Positions 33,779-41,700 of a stretch of 64,000 bases of DNA are shown here, one piece after another. The stretch is from Branchinecta lynchi (Eukaryota > Arthropoda > Branchiopoda > Anostraca > Branchinectidae). Each line of letters starts with the position of its first letter. Position 1 is the stretch's first letter. The stretch spans positions 15,233,869 to 15,297,868 of the forward strand of contig JAKZAP010000009.1 of the NCBI GenBank assembly GCA_023053575.1. Reading direction: 5' to 3'. The notes under the pieces are model-generated. The model did no database searches. It had not been told where the DNA came from and worked only from the letters and a program-made list of their open reading frames with translations. The translations under genes and the position numbers were made by a program.

Positions 33779-34420
33779 AAGAGCTGAAAGCTCATATGGC
33801 ATTTGTCGGAACAGTTAGCATGTTTGCCAGTTTTCTCCCCCTCCAGCCCACCCCCCCAGTGATCAGACCCACTCCAGACTTGAAAGTCAAGTTTCATCCA
33901 AGTCCGATAACCCGTTCCTAAGTTTCGAATGTCACCAGATTCCTGATTCCCCATCCCTCTACTCCGCCCACGCTGATTGGATGCGGGAAGGGACTATTTT
34001 CAAGTCCCTAATACGCCTGCCAAGTTTCATGGTCCTAGCACATCTGGAAGCGCCCTAGCTCGAGATGACCGGAATTCCGGAAGACCCCCTCCAACTTACC
34101 CCACCGTGACACGATCCGGTCCTGTTTTGTCAGGAATGTATCTAGGGTTTACGCTTGTTCTTCCAACCTCAAACTTTAGGAGATTCAGGGAAATTTCCGG
34201 TGCCCCCCTCCAGCTCCCCCCCCCCCAGTGATCAGATATGGTCCAGACTTGAAACTGAACATCCGAGACACTTGTTCTTGATACTTACCAAGTTTCATGC
34301 CCGTTCGATCACCCGTTCCAAAGTTGTGAATGTCACTAGATTCCGTATTTCCCACCCCTCTACTCCCCCCACGATGATCGGATCGGGGAAGGGACTATTT
34401 TCAAGCCAGTATGGTAGAAT
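33779..34420. repeat. Decayed units of the 281-bp family
   Basis: AAAGCTCATATGGCATTTGT, then CCAAGTTTCAT, CCCTCTACTCC and ATCACCCGTTCCAAAGTT recur at about 280-base spacing but with strong divergence. This is the old edge of the array next to the light-chain promoter region. Confidence 0.6.
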
Positions 34421-34689
34421 CCCAAGCCAAGAAACCTTAGAAGTCGACAGCGTGTGCGAATTCGGTTGGCATAGTAACAGATCGCGATTTTTCGGCATTA
34501 AGCACTTAAAGTCTCCGGACTTCGCTGCTGCCCCGTCAGCATTACTTCCGTGGCCTAGAACATGTCACTTCTAATTTTCAGACAAAGCTGCCCCTTCTTT
34601 CATTTGACTGATAAGCTAAACAAAAGATTTATTGTTACAAATTTGATTTTAGTTTTTGCAGGAGATTGAAGAAGCCAGTTATTTGGTTA

Positions 34690-34717
34690 GCGGTCAACTG
34701 CAGTGTTCAGTTACTGC
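34690..34717 (+). promoter_or_regulatory. IRE-like hairpin of ferritin light chain
   Basis: Lower stem GCGGT with ACTGC (five pairs, one G-U), unpaired C at 34695, upper stem AACTG with CAGTT (five pairs), loop CAGTGTT. Everything is as in an IRE except that the loop has seven bases instead of six. It lies upstream of a good donor (CTTC|GTAAGG at 34791), so it would be in a non-coding first exon spliced to the acceptor before the light-chain ATG. Confidence 0.65.
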
Positions 34718-35333
34718 TTCCTATCCCGAGACTTAACATAAGTGAAAAGAAGAAAGAAGAACCAATCGACCATCGTATTGAAAATACTTCGTAAGGTTAG
34801 TTCTTTGACTTCGTGTTTTCATCTACTCAGCAGAGCCTTTGGAATCAGAGAATGTGATCTTAATATTGTTGGTGTACAGGCTAATTTTCTGTTTATTTAA
34901 TCTATGCGAAAATAGCCCCCCCCCCCCCCCTCATTCATCACAGAAAAACAGTATTTTGTTGAAGGCGCTTGTTGCGAATAGAAAGTTAAACACAAACTCG
35001 TAGAGTTTTGACTGATTAATTGCTTAGTTGAATTACTGATACAAAGAATAAAGTACTTTACAATTTTGACCAATTAAGGGCTTAATTAACTTACCGAAAT
35101 TCGCCCAGACGCAGGTCGGAACAAGAAACGAAAAGAAAGATAAAATACAACTGATTCTGATCACAATTACAACAATGAGTTAAAACGTCTAAACGCGTAG
35201 ATTGGGTAGGGGGAGAGGGTAAACGAAGAGGATATTGTGTTTTGACACTACTATATTAACAAAGTGAACAGGGCAAGAACAACCCTCCTCAAGGATACGC
35301 CACTCTAGGTACCCCTGTAACCCTTAAAGGACC

Positions 35334-35692
35334 TGTCTTACATATAATACTAATGCAACCTATTTCCACAATCACTCCTTATATTTCTAAACCCGGAGAC
35401 CCCAATTTCGCACGGTACATTCTAACCTCTCTAACAAAACCACGCTGATTTTCTCACTTGCCGTGTTTTGCTACCTTCGATGTGTATCACGCTGTCGACG
35501 GTTTTCTCTGCGAGAAGTTTTTCCATAAAAAAATCGGTTATGTAAATCGTTTCCCTGTTTTCGCTAGAGGAAAAGGCTTAAAACAGCCAAAACCGTGGGT
35601 TATTTGTTGAAAGCACAGCCTAGTTTTAAAGTATCCAAATATTTTAAAAATACTGTAAGTTGAAGAGTAAATAGTGCGAGGGGTCCTTTAAA
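35334..35692. mobile_element. TTAAAGGACC-family TIR element
   Basis: Ends TTAAAGGACCTGTCTTACAT and GAGGGGTCCTTTAAA. It is the best-preserved copy and lies 58 bases before the light-chain coding exon, within its presumed 5' UTR intron. Confidence 0.75.
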
Positions 35693-35757
35693 CCGAAGCT
35701 GAGCTGAAATAGAATCTGACGTTGCTCATGGAGGGATTTTTTTTTTTTAGATAAAAA

Positions 35758-38700
35758 ATGAAGACAGTCGCACTCCTTGCCCTCTGTGCGTTTGTGGGCG
35801 CCAATGCCAATGGCTGCTATAGTCGTCTTGTGAACCGAGCGTCTGGTGCCGAGTGCCTCTCAGCCCACAAATCCTTTAACGATGTGAACCTGTTTTTTCT
35901 CCAGAATATGATCAATACGAACCTGGAGCACAGCCTGAAGTTCACACTTCTGGTAAGTAGCAGTCGAAAGAAGACCAAAGGTGTCGATGGGATCCCAAAA
36001 ATCTAAGATTTGATCCAGACAATTGGGTCTTGTCTTCGCTAGATCCAGTCTTCGCCAGGCTAATCATCAAAGAAAACTGAGTCCAGACATTCCATCTATC
36101 TATCAATCTATACCTCTATAGCCCATATCTATTTTGACGATACTGACCGAAACTTCCTGCTTTACTTCTGCCAAATTTGCGGTTTCGACTGAATCCCGAG
36201 CGAACTACTAGTCGAGCAAGAAAAGAAAATTCAGAAACGAATCCAGCGTATCTCCTTATCCCAAGAACATCTAATCAACATTAAATAAAACTTTGACTTA
36301 AAAAAATGCGGGTACAACCGGATTCCGGACTAATTATATGTCCGGGTAAATAATGATTGTCATATACAGACTCAGCGTCTCTTCTTACCCCTAAATCTAA
36401 CATCTATTCAACTTCAGATAAAACTTTTGCTTTTGACAAATTTTCCGGTTTTGGCCAGATTCCAGCAGAACTAGCTGTCCGGCGAGAAAATGGTTTTCAC
36501 CATCGTGTTCAGCATGTCTTCTTACCCCTAAATCAAACATTTAATCAACTTTAAATGAAACCTTTACTTTTAACAAACTTTCCGTTTTTGCCGGATTCCG
36601 GACGAACTACTTGTCCTGATTTTCACCATCGCGCACAGCGTGTCTTGTTACCCCATAATCGACTATCACATTAGCTGTTCAAAAATATTTTGTTTGTCCC
36701 TTAGTTTGAACCCCCTCCCCCCCCAAAAAAAAATATAGGGCTACAGAGCCCATCTACGAACTCGAACTTACCCTCGGACTCGAACTTGTCCCAAACAATC
36801 CTCACACCAAGTTTCATCAAAATATCTCATTCCCTTCGAGAGTTATCGTGCTTACAGACGGACGGACGGATGGACAACTTTTGCGATTTCATAGGTATCG
36901 CTCCACTTACGTTTTGGGATCCCAAAAGTAACTTCTGCGAGAAGCCCGCACATTGAGATCTAGGACCTCTAGGCATAGCAGATTCGAGGCCCAGTTTTGG
37001 GGTAATTTGGCAGAAAGAAAACCTTTTATTGATTTGTATGTATTTTAGAAACTTTTATGTTGATCATGCATACCACGAGTCTGTTGGTGAATGATATTGA
37101 AGAGTGGTCAAGAGGAGGGTTTTGTGTGAGGAATTCGGGTGTGAGGTGTGGAATCATCTAGAACAAATTTCTGTTTAAAAATAGATTGAAAAATTATTTC
37201 TTGGATAGTTAGGTAAATGCAGAATATTTATCTGAAATTTTATTTATGGTGAATATTTCATTATTAGTAGTGAATGCGGGTTTGGGTGGGGGGGGGGGGG
37301 GGTAAATAAAAAGAAATGAGAAGTAAAAACGAGAAATGTGTGTCATAGTATGTAATAGGTGATTAAAAGTTGTGCACTCCCGCACGGGACAGGTTGTGCC
37401 CTTCTTGGGAGAGTTATGTTTGTTGTTTCGTTTAAAGAATGTTTAGATTAAAATGAGCTGAATAACGTACTTTGAATTCAGAAAATAGACAAGCAGACCC
37501 AACAATGCAATATACAAGCTTTATAGATATAACGCATTTATGTTGAAATTCATATTTTCCTCGTCACATTAGAATTTGCGTCGTGGGAACGGCCGTAGAT
37601 ATTCTGAACTTCCCTACTAGAGCAGATAGTGTAAATGAAAAAATCCCTTAGCAGAATCTAAATAATTTTGTGTATCCAGTTAAATGATACAAAATTAAGT
37701 TGGCTTTTCAGTTGAACTTTAACACTTCCGCGTTCCCTTCCAACCTTCAGTGGTTAGGGCCCTAGGCAGCCGTCCACCACTGGGAGCGTGTTCCGCCCTT
37801 CCACAAATAGTAACTATTAGTTACTATTTCAATTCCAACCTCACCAAAAGTTACTACGCTGACCGTTCCAACCTTCTCGAAATAATAACTAACAGTAACT
37901 ATTTGCTTACCACGCTCGGGAGCGTAGTAACTACGGATCTCTGTAAGGTGATTGGTCGGATTCGCCCCTGGCATGATATTCTACCAGAAAATAGAAAAAG
38001 CGTTCCAGCCTTGACGGCAAAAAGCCAGAATTCGTGACTTCATGCGTAGTAACTACGGTAAGTAGGATGGACCACGCTCTGGATGATAGAGGATGATCTG
38101 TTTAAACTGCCATCTTTCGCGTGCTCAAGCAGCTCGTGCGAGAAGGTTGTCGTACGGTAGGCTATATATTTGTTTCATCGTTATACCTATGATTTCGTAT
38201 AAGTTGTCCGTCTGTCCGCCCGTCTGTCAGCACAATAACTCTCGAAGGGAATGTGATATGTTGATAAGAACTTGGTGTGACGACTCTTTAGGCCAAGGGA
38301 GAGGTCGAGTTCGTAGATGGGCTCGGTAGCTCAACGTTTAGGGGTGGGGGAGGGGGTTCAAATTAAGGGGCGAACAATTTTTGTTTTTTATAGACAGAGA
38401 GATAATATTTAAGGATAAGAAGACATGCTGAACACGAATATGAAAAACCATTTTCTCGAGGGACAAGTAGTTCACCCGGAATCCAGCCAAAACCGGGAAG
38501 TTTGTTAAAAGTCAAAGATTTTATTTAAAGTTGATTAGATGTTCGATTCAGGGGTAAGGAGACATGTTGAGCATTTATATGAAAGTTTCCTCGTCGGACA
38601 AGTAGTTCGCGCGGAATCCGGCCGAAACCGGAAAATTCTTAAAAGTAAAAGTTTTATCTGAAGTTGATTAGATGTCCGATTCAGGGGTAAGAAGACATGC

Positions 38701-41700
38701 TGAATCTGCTTTGACAGTCATTTTCTACCCGGACATACAGTTCGCCCGGAATCCGGCTGAAACCGGAAAATATGTTAAAAGGTAAAGGTGTATCTGAGGT
38801 TGATTAGATTTTCAGTGTAGGGGTAAGGAGATACTCTGAGTTCGTTTTTAGCTTTAGTTTTTGCAAGACAAGTAGTCCACCCGGAATCCAGTCGAAAACA
38901 GGGGATTTGGCAGACGTAAGGCAGGGAGATTTGATGATTAGCCATTGGCCTTCTTCTGTTTCTGAACCTTAATAGTAAAAATGTTCAAGAAGTCTGGCGA
39001 AGACCGGATTTGTCTGGATGTCCGGACTTGTCTGGTTGAAATTTTGGGATCCGATCGGAACCTTTGGTCTTGTTGTGTCAGCAACCTTGAGGGATACTGA
39101 AAGGCCTGCATCTTCGAACTTTGACCGCCTTAGGTTCCGTTTTGAACGCACTTCGTGACAATTTTAGGTTAGTGTCGGGATCAAATGAATGAATGAAGGG
39201 TTTATTAAAAAAAAAACTAGGATCTTCAATGCCCAGAGGCGAACCTGTAAGGGACTAATTACCTTCGAAAAAAAACATCAACAACAACAAAAACTTCGAA
39301 ATAAATGAAGAAAAAAAGGAAAGAAAGAAAGAAAGGACCTTGACAACCTGTCAGGGACGCCCAACCAAAAAAAAACAACAAAAAAACAACAACAGGAAGT
39401 AGTGAATCGAATTGGTGGGAGTCGGCCTAAACGGTACTATTATAAGACCACCTCGACTCGTCGTTGCCACAAAAAAAAGATAAAACTTCTAGAAAATTCT
39501 AGTCGTTCCCAACAGTCAAGATGACCATTCCAGACTTCGGTACACGGTTAATCACAGAAGTCATCACTTTATATTATTCCGCGCCCAGCTCTACAGATAT
39601 CGAACCTTCAGTTAACTTACCTCGCTTACCTTTACAGGCCAGCCATTTCGACAAGGACACCAAGAACCGCAACGGCTTCAAGAAGTACTTCGAGGCCCTC
39701 GCCGACGAACACTGGGCTGATGCACTGGACCTTGTCGACTACGTCACACTTCGCGGTGGTCATCTGAACCAAGTGTCTGCCTCGTTCAAGAACGGAACTA
39801 CAGGGACCTCCTCCGGCCTTGCCGCCGGTAACGTAAGTAGCTCGCCAAACTGACCTGTAAAAGGATGGGAATTAAAGAGAAAGTTCTATTTGAATTTTTA
39901 CCGGTTAAACTACGTATCTTCACAGACCGGTTGCCTCTGTCATTCACTATAAGGCCCCGTCTTACCTATACTACTAAAGCAACCTACTTCCATAGATCAC
40001 TCCATATATTTTCAAACCCGTAGACCGCAATTTCGTACGGTAAATTCTAACCCCTCTAACAAAACTACGCTGATTTTCTCATTTGCCGTGTTTTGCTAAC
40101 TTCGATGTGTATCACGCTGTCGACGGTTGTCTGCGAGAAGCATCAGAAAACAAACGAAACCAAAAGCAAATTTTCACATGGAAACCATTGAGAGTTCGCG
40201 TATTCACAGCCCTTTGCAGGAATTGCGATGCGGGGTTTGGGAGAAATTATCCGACGTTTCTGCTGCTTTTCCCTAGATATTTCCAGGTACCAATTTTGAA
40301 GCTAGTTGGAAATGTATTACATGGCAACACTGTAAAAAAAAATCTTGCAGTATTTACTACTGGGATTAACCTTGTCTCTATTGGGATAAGATTGTCTCTA
40401 AATCGTATTAATCTTATCCCAGTAGGGATAAGAATTATCCCAGTAGGGATAAGAATTATCCCAGTAGCAAATACTGCAGTTAACTTTAATCCTTACTCGG
40501 GGAAACTTTTTACAGTGAACGCCACTATCCCTCGCCCCAAAGCAAACGGTACGATAACCTGTGTATATTTTTTATAGAGCTCTTTCACGATTTCAAATCA
40601 AGTCTTTGGCTTCGTTTGTATTTCCGGCTCTGCCATTTGGTCCTAGAACAGATCGGACGTTGAACTGTTGACTTCTGAAATTCAGTTAAAGCACAACTCT
40701 TACTAGAAACGATCTTGTCCCTATGAAATGAATCAGAAAAAACTCTTTTGGAAATACCACTACTTCCCACCTAAAACTAGCAATTCTCTTGTTAGCGCCT
40801 GTCGAGTATATCCATCCTTCCTGCTCTCCGACGCGGCGGCGTCCAAAAATATTTTGAAAACATTTGAAAACTGAACCGTGCCTTGGTTAAGAAGTGGGAA
40901 AACTAAGCAAATAAAAGAAGTAACAAAGAGGGGTGTATCACATACTTATATGTGAAAGAGTTGTCAGCGTACATTGAAGATTACGGCAAACTTTTCGCTG
41001 GGTGACGGGAAAACTCGGAAAGGCCGAAAAAGCGCTAAAAACTCGTAATTACGAAACGAAACAATGGAGAAAGGTGGGGATTTTAGAAGCTTATAATTCC
41101 ATACAGGAGCTACGTATATTATAAAAGGCAGAATAAGCAAGAGGGGTCCTTTAAATTACTTTGAGGTTGATTTTTCCCGATTAACAAGTCCCATGCATAC
41201 ATTCCAGATTTGAGTAAAAAGTATCGAATCCCCTGACAAGTAGAATTGAACTATCAAGATATGACAAGAACATGCCAAGATCAGGATCACTGGTCCTGTA
41301 GCCCGCTTCCATCTGGCTATTGTGGTGTTCAATTCAACTCAACTCAAATTATTTTTAAAAATTCCCTCACGGACGTAGCCGAACTCTTGATTTTTTCGTC
41401 ATGTACATCCTCATCACATAACTCAACAATTAAAACAACTTTACAACTAGTGTTATAGTGGTGTTCCGATGGTGCACGCGACGGTCTTGGAAAGCAAAGG
41501 TCGCGCGATTTCAAATCTCGTCCAACGGGTAATTTGTCTGTCAATAAATATTCTTTGAGCCCAAGCTGACTTTGAAACATTTATTCAAACAATGTTTGCA
41601 ACGGATACGTCAGCTATGATTTTTCATCAGCGATATTTCGGCCCTTCTTGGCAAGGGTCCTCGTCAGGCTGTCAATCTTCTGGTTCAACTTCGGGGAAGG

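Noticed and set aside
31426..33787. Several repeated 60-90-residue frames in the 281-bp satellite
   Set aside because: 281 is not a multiple of three, frames change from unit to unit, and composition follows the C-rich DNA.
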